From NCBI RefSeq assembly GCF_010729665.1, contig NZ_AP022610.1, positions 5,580,001-5,644,000 on the forward strand: a DNA stretch of 64,000 nucleotides, in the 5' to 3' direction. A program made the position numbers and the translations under genes. The notes below the pieces were generated by a model. It searched no databases and had not been told where the DNA came from. It saw only the letters and a program-made list of their open reading frames with translations. The number at the start of each line of letters is the position of its first letter. The first letter of the stretch is position 1. Below, one piece after another: positions 8,716 to 17,268 of this stretch. This DNA is from Mycolicibacterium madagascariense. Its GTDB lineage: Bacteria; Actinomycetota; Actinomycetes; Mycobacteriales; Mycobacteriaceae.

Positions 8716-10085
8716 CGACGTCTCAGGGCGCGACGGGCCAGCGCGGCGACGGCGAGCGCGATGGCAAGGCTCGAGCCGATGACGACGACCGTCGTGATCG
8801 GGCCGCGGTCCGGCGGGGTGACGACCACCGGAGGCGGAAGCCGTCGCACCCCGTAGGACACGGTCGCGGGACCGGGCGGGACGTCCCACGTCAACGCGGC
8901 GACGGGGTCGATCACCCCGGCGCCGACGGCGTCGTTAGTGCCGCCTCCGGGATGTCGGGCCGTCGCGGTGATTCGATATCTGATCTGTGCGGGCGTCAGG
9001 CCGGGGAAGCGTTGGCGCAGCAGCGCCGCCAGACCCGAGACGTAGGCCGCGGCGAACGACGTGCCGTTCATCGGAACCGGCCCCTCTTCGCCCTGCAGGG
9101 CGTTCATCGGGTTGCCGCCGCCGCCCAGCGCGACGACGCTCTCGGCGGGTGCGGCGACGTCGACCCACGGTCCGGACATCGAGATGCTGCTCGGCTGACC
9201 GGTCTGCCCGATTCCGCCGACGGTGAGCACCAGCGGCGAGTACCAGGCCGGCGAGACGACGGTCTCCACCCGCTGCCAGCCCCGCGGGTCCAACGGAGCC
9301 GATGCGTCCGGCGGGGGGTTCTGGCCGCAGTCCCCCGCCGCGTTGCCCGCGGCGACGACGATCACCGAACCCCTTGCAGTGACGGCATATTCGATGGCGG
9401 CGCCCAGACTCCTCTCGTCGATCGGCTTGGTGCTCTTGTAGCAGGCCGCCTCGCTGATGTTGATGACCTGGGCGCCCAGGTTGGCGGCATGCACGACGGC
9501 CCTCGCGAGGCTGCGCAACGAACCGGCCGTCGGCGTCGCGTTGGGGTCATCGAGGTCTCTCGGAGCACCGACGGATCGAAAGTGATCCGAGGTCTGTCGC
9601 AACGACAGCAATCTCGCGTCCGGCGCGACCCCGACGAAGGCATCGGTCGGTGCTGATCTACCGGCGATGATCGACGCGGTCAGCGTGCCGTGACCGTCGC
9701 AGTCGGACATCCCGTCACCGGCCGCGTCGACGAAGTCACCTCCGGGCAGCGCGGGTACCCGGCCAGATCCGTTCACCCCGGTGTCGATGACCGCGACGGT
9801 GACGCCCGCCCCAGTGGCGAACTTCTGGGCGTCGCCGATCCGCAGGTACTCACTGGGCCAGGGCGGGTCGGCGAAGGACGCCCCGGGGAAGCTCAGCGGC
9901 GCGGTGCAGCCACCGCCGAACTGCATCGGCTGATCCGGGCCCGTGTGATCGGGTGGCAGCGCCGATCGATCGATGACCGGTGGTTCGACGGCAAACCCGG
10001 GAGGAGCACTCGGCAGCGCGAGGCATAGCACGACCAGTGCCAGGGCGAGCGCACGCCCGCAGCGAGCCGATCGTGGCACCGACAT
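8712..10085 (-). CDS. mycP1: Mycosin-1, membrane-anchored subtilisin-like protease
   Basis: A 457-residue S8 protease with a signal peptide (residues 1-32), catalytic Asp101 (VAVIDTGVNGSG), His132 (DGHGT) and Ser343 (NGTSFAAAYVSG), and a C-terminal transmembrane helix (about 422-445) followed by RRALRRR. Mycosins stabilise the ESX membrane complex, and MycP1 processes EspB. The ATG at 10085 gives a normal signal peptide; a start 19 codons upstream would place an Arg-rich extension before it. Two cysteine pairs typical of mycosins are visible (C60, C129/C215). It is the first gene of the operon running to espK; the 194 bases upstream separate it from ptsH on the same strand. Confidence 0.93.
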   Translation of the reverse strand: MSVPRSARCGRALALALVVLCLALPSAPPGFAVEPPVIDRSALPPDHTGPDQPMQFGGGCTAPLSFPGASFADPPWPSEYLRIGDAQKFATGAGVTVAVIDTGVNGSGRVPALPGGDFVDAAGDGMSDCDGHGTLTASIIAGRSAPTDAFVGVAPDARLLSLRQTSDHFRSVGAPRDLDDPNATPTAGSLRSLARAVVHAANLGAQVINISEAACYKSTKPIDERSLGAAIEYAVTARGSVIVVAAGNAAGDCGQNPPPDASAPLDPRGWQRVETVVSPAWYSPLVLTVGGIGQTGQPSSISMSGPWVDVAAPAESVVALGGGGNPMNALQGEEGPVPMNGTSFAAAYVSGLAALLRQRFPGLTPAQIRYRITATARHPGGGTNDAVGAGVIDPVAALTWDVPPGPATVSYGVRRLPPPVVVTPPDRGPITTVVVIGSSLAIALAVAALARRALRRR

Positions 10086-10279
10086 GTGCCGAGGACCGGG
10101 GCGCCGCGTCAATCTCGTTGCGCGCCCGCCGCATTCCCTCACGTGGAGCCCTCGACCTCGTGCACGCAGGCAATGCTACGGGCGCCCCGCATGCCATCCG
10201 CGCACCAAAAATCAGCGCGGGGGAGGCGCCGTCAGCGTCTCCCCCGGCTCGCGTGCGCGTGTGCCTACCGAGGCCCTAC

Positions 10280-10537
10280 TTAGGCGTCGAGATCCTGCTG
10301 GACGAGCCCGGCGACGGTGTCGAGGGCCGACTCGTCGTCCGACGCGACGGTCACCTGCGCGCCGTTCTCGGCGCCCAGCGTCATGATCATCAGCGCCGAA
10401 CCGGCGTCGACCGGCTCACCGCCGTCGAGGGACAGGGTCACCGGCACTCCGGCGTTGACGACGGCCTCGGCGATGATGGCGGCGGGTCGGGCGTGCAGGC
10501 CGATCGACGAACCGACGATGACGGTCTTGGCGGGCAT
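10280..10537 (-). CDS. ptsH: Phosphocarrier protein HPr
   Basis: An 85-residue HPr. The phospho-accepting histidine is in GLHARPA (His15), and a serine in the position of regulatory Ser46 is present (GSALMIMTLGA). HPr carries phosphate from enzyme I (PtsI) to the EIIA domain of the fructose transporter. AAGGAGAG lies nine bases before the ATG. It is the last gene of the fruR-fruK-fruA-ptsH operon, 31 bases after fruA. The Ser46-kinase HprK is generally absent in mycobacteria, so regulation through that serine is doubtful. Confidence 0.95.
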   Translation of the reverse strand: MPAKTVIVGSSIGLHARPAAIIAEAVVNAGVPVTLSLDGGEPVDAGSALMIMTLGAENGAQVTVASDDESALDTVAGLVQQDLDA

Positions 10538-10568
10538 GGTCTCTCCTTTGGTGGTGGTGTACGGGATG

Positions 10569-12572
10569 TCAGGCGGCGACGAGCTCGGGGGTGGAATCCG
10601 CGTCGGCCTTGGTCTTGGCGAATTGCTTGGCGGCGACGACCGCGACCGCACCGACGATGGTGCCTGCGGCCAGGGCGACGAGGAACCAGATCAGGTTGCC
10701 GATCGCGAAGAAGACGAAGATCCCGCCGTGGGGTGCCTTGAGGGTGACGTCGAACGCCATGATCAGCGCACCGGTCACCGCGCCACCGGCCATCATCGAC
10801 GGGATGACGCGCAGCGGGTCGGCCGCCGCGAACGGTATCGCCCCCTCCGAGATGAACGAGGCTCCGAGAAGCCATGCAGCGCGGCCATTCTCGCGCTCGG
10901 GCTCGGTGAAGAGACCGGGTCGGACGGTGGAGGCCAGCGCCATCGCCAACGGCGGGACCATGCCCGCGGCCATCACGGCGGCCATGATGCGTAGCGACGA
11001 CGGATCGGCGACGTTGAGGCCTGCGGTCGCAAAGGCGTACGCCGCCTTGTTGACCGGCCCGCCGAGGTCGAAGCACATCATCAGGCCGAGGATGATTCCG
11101 AGGAAGATGACCGAGCTGCCGGACAATCCGCTGAGCCAATGCGTCAGACCGGACGTGATCGCGGCGAGCGGACGGCCGAGCAGCAGGAACATCAGCAACC
11201 CGACGACCAGCGATGCGACGAGCGGGATGATCACGACGGGCATCAGGCCCCGCAGCCAGCGTGGGACGTCGATCCGGCTGATCCACAAGGCGGTGAAGCC
11301 CGCGATGAGTCCGCCGACGATGCCGCCGATGAACCCGCCACCGACGAAGACCGCCACCGCACCGGCGGTGAAACCCGGTGCGATGCCTGGCCGATCGGCG
11401 ATCGCGAAGGAGATGTAGCCCGCGAGCGCCGGGACGAGGAACGAGAACGCCAGGCCGCCGAGCGTGAAGAGCACGGCACCGAGGTACTGGGACAGTCCGC
11501 CGCTGGGCAGGTTCGTCAGCGAGTTGCCCGCGGCGATGATGTTGCCCAGCGATTGCGTCCCGCCGTCGGGCTTGTTGGCGATGTCGTAGCCGGCGAGCAG
11601 GAAGCCGAGGGCGATCAGCAGACCGCCGGCGGCCACGAACGGGATCATGTAGCTCACGCCGGTGAGCAGGATCTGCCGGGTGCGGGTGCCCCAGCCGACG
11701 CCGCCCGAGGCGGACGGAGCCGACGCGGCCGCGGCTCCACCGGCGGCGCCCTCGACCTTCGCGGAGTTCGGATCATCTGCGGCGGCAAGGGCTTCGGCGA
11801 CCATCTTGTCGGGTTCGTTGATCGCACGCTTGACGCCGGAGGCGATGACGGGCTTGCCCGCGAACCGGCCGCGGTCCTTGACCCCGACGTCGGTGGCGAA
11901 GATGACGGCGGCGGCCTTGGCGATCGTCTCGGCGGGCAGGGGTGTGCTACCCGAGGAGCCCTGGGTCTCGACCTGCAGGTCGACACCGGCCTTCTTGCCC
12001 GCGGCAACCAGGGAGTCCGCGGCCATGTAGGTGTGCGCAATGCCCGTGGGACAGGCCGTGATTGCGACGATCGTCCGGGTCTGGGCCGGGGGCGCGGCGG
12101 CTGCCGCGGGCGCCGCAGCAGGAGCCGGATTGACGACGCTCTCGACCAGGTCGACGACCTCGGCGGCCGAGCCTGCGCTGCGCAGCGATGCGACGAAGTC
12201 CTTGCGCACCAACGCCCGTGCGAGGCTCGACAGCAGCTTCATGTGCTCGGCGCCACCGGAGTCGGGCGCGGCGATCAGGAACGCGAGATCGGCCGGACCG
12301 TCGGGCGCGCCGAAGTCGACGGGGGGTGACAGCCGGGCGAACCCGATGGTCGGCTGGTCGACGAACGGCGAACGGCAGTGCGGGATGGCGATGCCGCCGG
12401 GAAGTCCGGTGGCGGACTGCGCCTCGCGCGCCATCGCGGCGCCGACGAGGCCGGCTCCGTCGGAGGATCGTCCGGCATCGGCGAGACGTGCGGCGAGCAG
12501 GCCGATCACGGCCTCCTTGTCGCCGCCTGCGTCGACGTCGATGGCGACGAGGTCGGTGGTGATGATGGACAT
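10569..12572 (-). CDS. fruA: Fructose PTS permease, EIIABC fusion
   Basis: A 667-residue fusion in the order IIA-IIB-IIC. IIA spans residues 1-145 with phospho-His65 (GIAIPHCRSP). A Pro/Ala-rich linker follows. IIB spans about 165-270 with phospho-Cys174 (ITACPTGIAHTYMAA). IIC spans about 310-650 and is a multi-span membrane domain (GVSYMIPFVAAGGLLIALGF, ISEGAIPFAAADP). It takes up fructose and releases fructose 1-phosphate into the cell. AGAGGAAGAG precedes the ATG. It lies between fruK and ptsH, so substrate uptake, phosphorylation and carrier genes are together. Confidence 0.96.
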   Translation of the reverse strand: MSIITTDLVAIDVDAGGDKEAVIGLLAARLADAGRSSDGAGLVGAAMAREAQSATGLPGGIAIPHCRSPFVDQPTIGFARLSPPVDFGAPDGPADLAFLIAAPDSGGAEHMKLLSSLARALVRKDFVASLRSAGSAAEVVDLVESVVNPAPAAAPAAAAAPPAQTRTIVAITACPTGIAHTYMAADSLVAAGKKAGVDLQVETQGSSGSTPLPAETIAKAAAVIFATDVGVKDRGRFAGKPVIASGVKRAINEPDKMVAEALAAADDPNSAKVEGAAGGAAAASAPSASGGVGWGTRTRQILLTGVSYMIPFVAAGGLLIALGFLLAGYDIANKPDGGTQSLGNIIAAGNSLTNLPSGGLSQYLGAVLFTLGGLAFSFLVPALAGYISFAIADRPGIAPGFTAGAVAVFVGGGFIGGIVGGLIAGFTALWISRIDVPRWLRGLMPVVIIPLVASLVVGLLMFLLLGRPLAAITSGLTHWLSGLSGSSVIFLGIILGLMMCFDLGGPVNKAAYAFATAGLNVADPSSLRIMAAVMAAGMVPPLAMALASTVRPGLFTEPERENGRAAWLLGASFISEGAIPFAAADPLRVIPSMMAGGAVTGALIMAFDVTLKAPHGGIFVFFAIGNLIWFLVALAAGTIVGAVAVVAAKQFAKTKADADSTPELVAA

Positions 12573-12592
12573 GGTTCTCTTCCTCTGGTGGG

Positions 12593-13570
12593 TTACGGAC
12601 GGGTGGGTGCGGGTGTAATGGCATGCACCCGAACGGCATTCAGATCGATTTGCGAGGGCGCGGGTAGTGCGGAGCCGGGCAGCGCGGCCGCCGCGCTGCC
12701 GTAGGCGACCGCCATCTGCAGCCGTCGCGGCGGCTCGGCCCCGCCGACGGCGGCGCGGAGGTAACCCGCCAACGCGGAGTCGCCCGCGCCGACGGTGCTG
12801 CGCGGCGAGATGGGCGGCGGGGCGGCCCACCAGCTGCCAGACGGGTCGACGAGTACCGCACCAGCGGCGCCGAGCGTGACGAGCACGGTCCTGATGCCGC
12901 GTTCGACGAGTTGGCTCGCGGCCGCTACCACCGGTGTCGGATCACCCTCGGCGGCAGCCACTTCCAGTTCGGCTGGCGATGCGCCGACCAGACCGGCGAG
13001 CTCCTCGGCGTTGGGTTTGATGACGTCGGGTGCGGCGTCGCCGAACGCTGCCGCGAGCGCGTCGAGCGGGCGCTCGGAGGTGTCGACCGCCACCCGACAC
13101 GGCGCAGTGGCCAATTGCGCGACGACGTCGGCGTACCAACGGTCGGGCACGCCGGGCGGCAGCGATCCGGAAAGGACGATCCACGAGGCGGTTTCGGCGT
13201 ACTCGAGCACCGTCCGGGTGAGGGCCTGCAGCGCCGACGCGTCGAGTGGAGCGCCGGGTTCGTTGAGCTTGGTCGTGGTGCCGTCGGCCTCGGTGATCGT
13301 GAGGTTGGTGCGCACGGCCCCGCCGGACGGCACCGTGCGGTAGGCGACGCCCGCCGCGCTCAGCGCCACCAGCATGGGGTCGGCCTCCCCCGCGGGGAGG
13401 ACGGCGACGGTGTCGACGCCGGCGAGCGCCAATGCCCGAGCGACGTTGACGCCCTTGCCACCTGGCTCACCGGTGGCGGAGGTGACGCGGTGCACGGCCC
13501 CGCGGACCAGCGGGGTACCCAGGGCAACCGTTCTGTCGATGCTGGGGTTCGGCGTGACGGTGACGATCAT
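12593..13570 (-). CDS. fruK: 1-phosphofructokinase
   Basis: A 325-residue PfkB-family sugar kinase. It begins MIVTVTPNPSIDRTV, has the first PfkB signature EPGGKGVNVARALA, and the second signature STVGAGDSALAGYL with the catalytic aspartate. In this operon it would convert fructose 1-phosphate made by FruA into fructose 1,6-bisphosphate. The ATG overlaps the fruR stop (ATGA). Twenty bases separate it from fruA. A tagatose-6-phosphate kinase cannot be excluded from motifs alone, but the fruA context argues for FruK. Confidence 0.94.
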   Translation of the reverse strand: MIVTVTPNPSIDRTVALGTPLVRGAVHRVTSATGEPGGKGVNVARALALAGVDTVAVLPAGEADPMLVALSAAGVAYRTVPSGGAVRTNLTITEADGTTTKLNEPGAPLDASALQALTRTVLEYAETASWIVLSGSLPPGVPDRWYADVVAQLATAPCRVAVDTSERPLDALAAAFGDAAPDVIKPNAEELAGLVGASPAELEVAAAEGDPTPVVAAASQLVERGIRTVLVTLGAAGAVLVDPSGSWWAAPPPISPRSTVGAGDSALAGYLRAAVGGAEPPRRLQMAVAYGSAAAALPGSALPAPSQIDLNAVRVHAITPAPTRP

Positions 13571-14346
13571 GCGGGAGCTCCCGTCGAGATGACTTCGACG
13601 CCTTCGTCGGTGAGGGTGCGACGGTCCGCCTCGGAGATCTCGGCGTCGGTGATGAGGGTGTCGACGCTGGAGATCGGTGCGAAGCTGACGAAGTCCTCGC
13701 GGCCGACCTTGCTCGAATCGGCCGCGACGACGACGTAGTTCGCGCACGCGACCATCGCGCGCTTGACCGCGGCTTCCTCGCTATCGGGGGTGGACAGCCC
13801 ATGGCGGGCGCTGATGCCGTTCGCGCCGATGAAGGCGATGTCGACGCGGAGGTTGTCGAGCACGCGCAGCGCCTGCTCGCCGACGGCGGCCTGCGTGACG
13901 CCCCTGACCCGCCCGCCGAGAAGTTGCAGCGTGACCGTGGGCATGGCGGCCAGCCGAGCCGCGATCGGTACCGAGTTGGTGACGACCACCAGCTCCCGGT
14001 CGGTCGGCACCTGGCCGGCGATCCGCGCCGTCGTGGTGCCCGCATCGAGCAGCACGCTGGCGCCCGTCAGCGGGAAGAACTCCCCCGCGGCCTCGGCGAT
14101 GGCGTCCTTGTAGTCGGCGCGGGTGGACTCGCGTTCACCGACACCGGGCTCGACCAGATGCAGGGCGCGGGTGGGGACGGCGCCGCCGTGGACGCGACGG
14201 AGCACGCCCGCCCTGTCGAGGACGGCCAGATCGCGGCGCACCGTTTCGGTGGTGACGTCGTAGGCCTGCGCGAGCTCGGCGACGGAGGCGCGGCCCCGGC
14301 TGATCACCATCTCGGCGATCGCTTGCTGGCGCTCCTCGGCGTACAT
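13567..14346 (-). CDS. fruR: DeoR-family repressor of the fructose operon
   Basis: A 259-residue DeoR protein. Residues 1-57 form the winged helix (RQQAIAEMVISRGRASVAELAQAYDVTTETVRRDL), and the C-terminal DeoR sensor domain contains LDAGTTTARIA and IGANGISARHGL, as in sugar-phosphate-binding regulators. It probably represses the operon until fructose 1-phosphate accumulates (known for the family, inferred here). It is the first gene of the operon and is divergent from ptsI. The shared upstream region holds a palindrome that overlaps both predicted -35 elements. Confidence 0.92.
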   Translation of the reverse strand: MYAEERQQAIAEMVISRGRASVAELAQAYDVTTETVRRDLAVLDRAGVLRRVHGGAVPTRALHLVEPGVGERESTRADYKDAIAEAAGEFFPLTGASVLLDAGTTTARIAGQVPTDRELVVVTNSVPIAARLAAMPTVTLQLLGGRVRGVTQAAVGEQALRVLDNLRVDIAFIGANGISARHGLSTPDSEEAAVKRAMVACANYVVVAADSSKVGREDFVSFAPISSVDTLITDAEISEADRRTLTDEGVEVISTGAPA

Positions 14347-14396
14347 CGCTCTCCGTCTGTGTTGGTCTTGTGGTTTTGGAATGTTGATATGGTTGG

Positions 14397-14441
14397 TTTT
14401 ACCCTTGAGTGTGTTGACTTGTCAATGAATTCTTGTAACCT
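14397..14441. promoter_or_regulatory. Overlapping divergent promoters and palindrome between fruR and ptsI
   Basis: The palindrome TTGACTTGTCAA (14414-14425) supplies a -35 box on each strand. For ptsI, TTGACT (14414-14419), 16 bases, then TAACCT (14436-14441). For fruR, TTGACA (14425-14420), 18 bases, then TAAAAC (14401-14396). The whole 100-base intergenic region is far richer in A+T than its flanks. A regulator bound on the palindrome, most likely FruR, would block both promoters. The geometry is read from sequence; binding is inferred. Confidence 0.5.
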
Positions 14442-14448
14442 GGTTCAC

Positions 14449-16149
14449 ATGAGTGCCACACCGTCATCCACGTCACTGCGCCCCACGGAGACCGTCCTGC
14501 AGGGCATCCCGGCCGTGGCCGGTGTGCAGTACGCGCCGGTGATCCGCCCCGGCGCACGCCCCACCGTCGACGACGGTTCCGCGGCGGCTGCCGTCGACGA
14601 GTCGAACCGCCAGGGTGAGGCGGCGCGGTTCACCACGGCCGCGGCGGCTGTGGCCGAACGGCTGCGGGACCGGGCCGCCCACGCCTCGGGCGCCGCATCG
14701 GAGGTGCTGGCGACAACGGCGACGCTGGCGCAGGATCGCGCCTGGATCGCGGCGACCGAGAAGCGCATCGGTGAGGGCAATCCCGCGGTGCGCGCGGTGA
14801 CGGCCGCCGTCGACCAGTTCGTCACCATGTTCACCCAGCTGGGCGGGTTGATGGCCGAGCGCGTGACCGATCTGCGCGACATCCGCGACCGCGTCATCGC
14901 CGAACTGAACGGGCTCCCCGAACCCGGAGTGCCGGTACCCGAGGTGCCGTCGATTCTGTGTGCCGACGACCTGGCTCCCGTCGACACGGCCGGCCTGGAT
15001 CCCGCACTGGTCGTCGCGCTCGCCACCACGCTCGGCGGCCCGACCAGTCACACCGCGATCATCGCCCGCCAGCTCGGCATCCCGTGCGTCGTCGCGGTCG
15101 GTGGTCTCGACGCGGTGCCCGCGGGCACGATGGTGATGGTCGACGGTTCGTCCGGCACCGTGACGGTCGAACCGGACGAGGCCGTCGCGCGCCGTGCCGT
15201 CGAACTGGCGCGGGGTCAGGCCGAGCTGGCCCGGAGCTGGCACGGTCCGGGAGCTACCGCAGACGGGCACGCCGTCGCAATCCTGGCGAACGTCCAGGAC
15301 GGGGCTGCGGCGCGGGCCGCGAGCCAGACGCCCGCCGAGGGCGTTGGACTCTTCCGCACCGAGCTGTGCTTCCTCAACCGTTCCACCGAGCCGTCCGTCG
15401 ACGAGCAGGCCGAGATCTACGGTGAGGTGCTCGGCGCGTTCGACGGGCGCAAGGTCGTCATCCGGACGCTCGACGCCGGGTCGGACAAGCCGTTGAAATT
15501 CGTGGGCCACCCCGACGAGGCCAATCCCGCGCTCGGCGTGCGCGGCATCCGGATCGCCGACGGCAACCCCGGCATCCTCACCAGGCAGCTGGAGGGCATC
15601 GCCGCCGCGGCACGCGCGACGGGAAGTGCGCCGTGGGTGATGGCACCGATGATCGCCACGCCTGCGGAGGCCAAGGCGTTCGCCGACGAGACCCGTTCGC
15701 ACGGACTGACCCCCGGCGTGATGATCGAGGTGCCGGCCGCGGCGTTGCTCGCCGACCGCATCCTCGAGCACGTCGACTTCCTGTCCATCGGAACCAACGA
15801 CCTGACGCAGTACACGATGGCCGCCGACCGGATGTCTGCCGAACTGGCCACGCTGACCGACCCGTGGCAACCCGCGGTCCTTGCGCTGGTGGCCATCGCG
15901 GCGAAGGCCGGTGTCGCGGTGGGCAAACCCGTCGGGGTGTGCGGTGAGGCTGCCGCCGACCCGCAGCTCGCGTGCGTCCTGGTGGGCCTCGGCGTCTCGT
16001 CCCTGTCCGCGGCCGCGGCAGCGGTGTCCGGCGTCGGGGCGAAGCTCGCCCAGGTCACGCTCGCGCAGTGCCGAGAGGCGGCCGACGCGGCGCTGGCGAC
16101 GGCGACCGCTGCCGACGCCCGCGCGGCGGCGAGCGCGGTCCTGTCCTGA
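14449..16149 (+). CDS. ptsI: PTS enzyme I (phosphoenolpyruvate-protein phosphotransferase)
   Basis: A 566-residue enzyme I with the phospho-His domain (GGPTSHTAIIARQLGIP, His201) and the C-terminal PEP-binding barrel (VGLFRTELCFL, GVRGIRI, MIEVPAAALLADR, FLSIGTNDLTQYTMAADR, GVCGEAAADP). It moves phosphate from PEP to HPr. The ATG at 14449 fits the enzyme I N-terminus (ETVLQGIPAVAGVQYAPV); the long open frame upstream runs antisense through fruR and is not coding. No ribosome site precedes this ATG, and a -10 box ends only seven bases upstream, so the message is probably leaderless. Confidence 0.94.
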   Translation: MSATPSSTSLRPTETVLQGIPAVAGVQYAPVIRPGARPTVDDGSAAAAVDESNRQGEAARFTTAAAAVAERLRDRAAHASGAASEVLATTATLAQDRAWIAATEKRIGEGNPAVRAVTAAVDQFVTMFTQLGGLMAERVTDLRDIRDRVIAELNGLPEPGVPVPEVPSILCADDLAPVDTAGLDPALVVALATTLGGPTSHTAIIARQLGIPCVVAVGGLDAVPAGTMVMVDGSSGTVTVEPDEAVARRAVELARGQAELARSWHGPGATADGHAVAILANVQDGAAARAASQTPAEGVGLFRTELCFLNRSTEPSVDEQAEIYGEVLGAFDGRKVVIRTLDAGSDKPLKFVGHPDEANPALGVRGIRIADGNPGILTRQLEGIAAAARATGSAPWVMAPMIATPAEAKAFADETRSHGLTPGVMIEVPAAALLADRILEHVDFLSIGTNDLTQYTMAADRMSAELATLTDPWQPAVLALVAIAAKAGVAVGKPVGVCGEAAADPQLACVLVGLGVSSLSAAAAAVSGVGAKLAQVTLAQCREAADAALATATAADARAAASAVLS

Positions 16150-16150
16150 C

Positions 16151-16212
16151 CGCGAGCAGACGCGAATGTGCCCCTCTCGCCGGCGTGTCGCGCACTTTGG
16201 CGTCTGCTCGCG
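16151..16212 (+). terminator. Long hairpin after ptsI
   Basis: Perfect 13-base arms, CGCGAGCAGACGC (16151-16163) and GCGTCTGCTCGCG (16200-16212), begin one base after the ptsI stop. Inside the 36-base loop, GAATGTGC and GCACTTTG pair further with mismatches, extending the stem. No T-tract follows, as usual in mycobacteria. Hairpins with a GCGAGCAGACGC arm recur downstream of genes in mycobacterial genomes (recollection), so this is probably a terminator or mRNA stabiliser separating ptsI from the pirin gene. Confidence 0.65.
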
Positions 16213-16278
16213 CAAAGGTCGGAATGATTCGGACCGCAGTCCGGTTGTGTAGGCTATCCCTATCGCTAGGAGACACAC

Positions 16279-17268
16279 ATGCCCGCCATCACCGCCGACA
16301 CCCTCACCCTGCCCCGCATCGTGGGCCCGGGCCCGACCGACCTCCCCCGTCCGGTGCGATCGATCACCACCGGCCCGCGCGGCTACGAGGGCGAGGGGTT
16401 TCCCGTCGTGCGGGCGTTCGCCGGCGTGAGCGCGGCGGCCCTCGATCCCTTCGTCCACATGGACCAGATGGGCGAGGTCGAGTACGAACCGGGCCAGCCC
16501 AAGGGCACCGACTGGCACCCGCACCGCGGGTTCGAGACGGTGACGTACATGATCGACGGCCGCTTCGCACACCAGGATTCGCACGGTGGCGGCGGCTTGA
16601 TCACCGACGGCGCCACGCAGTGGATGACGGCGGGTGCGGGCATCCTGCACATCGAGACACCCCCCGCCGAACTCGTCGAGAGCGGCGGCACATTTCATGG
16701 CATTCAGCTGTGGGTCAACCTGCCGCGCAAGGACAAGTTCGCCGACCCGCGCTACCAGGCGATCGAGGGCGGTCAGGTCGCACTGGTGGCCTCCGACGAC
16801 GGCGGTGCGCTCGTCCGCATCATCGCCGGCGACATTGGCGACCATCGGGGACCCGGCTCCACGTACACGCCAATCACGCTGGCGCACGCCACGATTCAGC
16901 CGGGTGCACTCCTCGACGTGCCGTGGAACCGCGACTTCAACGCCCTGGTGTACGTGCTGGCCGGGCACGGTGCCGTCGGCCCGACCGGGCGACCGGTGAG
17001 CCAGGGTCAGCTCGCCGTTTTGGGGCCCGGTGACCGGATCAGCGTCTCAGCCGGTGCGAGTCAGGACTCCCGCACGCCCGCGCTGGAGGTCTTGCTGTTG
17101 GGCGGCAAGCCGATTCGTGAACCCGTCTTCCACTACGGCCCGTTCGTGATGAACTCCAAGGCCGAGCTGATCGAGGCACTCGAGGACTTCAATGCCGGCA
17201 AGTTCGGCACCATCCCGCCGAATGCGCTGATGCCCCACACCTCGGGGCGCTCGGGGCGTCGAGACTAG
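16279..17268 (+). CDS. Pirin-family cupin protein
   Basis: A 329-residue pirin with two cupin domains. The N-terminal domain carries the metal-binding pattern DWHPHRGFETVTYMIDG...HQDSHG and GAGILHIE. The C-terminal cupin (about 180-290) has WNRDFNALVYVLAGHG. Bacterial pirins are iron proteins of varied role; some have quercetinase activity, others affect metabolism or redox sensing. AGGAG lies ten bases before the ATG. Its stop and that of the facing FUSC gene share the palindrome CTAG, so the genes overlap tail to tail. No functional partner is evident. Confidence 0.88.
   Translation: MPAITADTLTLPRIVGPGPTDLPRPVRSITTGPRGYEGEGFPVVRAFAGVSAAALDPFVHMDQMGEVEYEPGQPKGTDWHPHRGFETVTYMIDGRFAHQDSHGGGGLITDGATQWMTAGAGILHIETPPAELVESGGTFHGIQLWVNLPRKDKFADPRYQAIEGGQVALVASDDGGALVRIIAGDIGDHRGPGSTYTPITLAHATIQPGALLDVPWNRDFNALVYVLAGHGAVGPTGRPVSQGQLAVLGPGDRISVSAGASQDSRTPALEVLLLGGKPIREPVFHYGPFVMNSKAELIEALEDFNAGKFGTIPPNALMPHTSGRSGRRD

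Noticed and set aside
14473..16968. An 831-codon open frame antisense to ptsI and the pirin gene
   Set aside because: It lies opposite genes with clear catalytic motifs and its translation has no family features; it is a codon-bias shadow.
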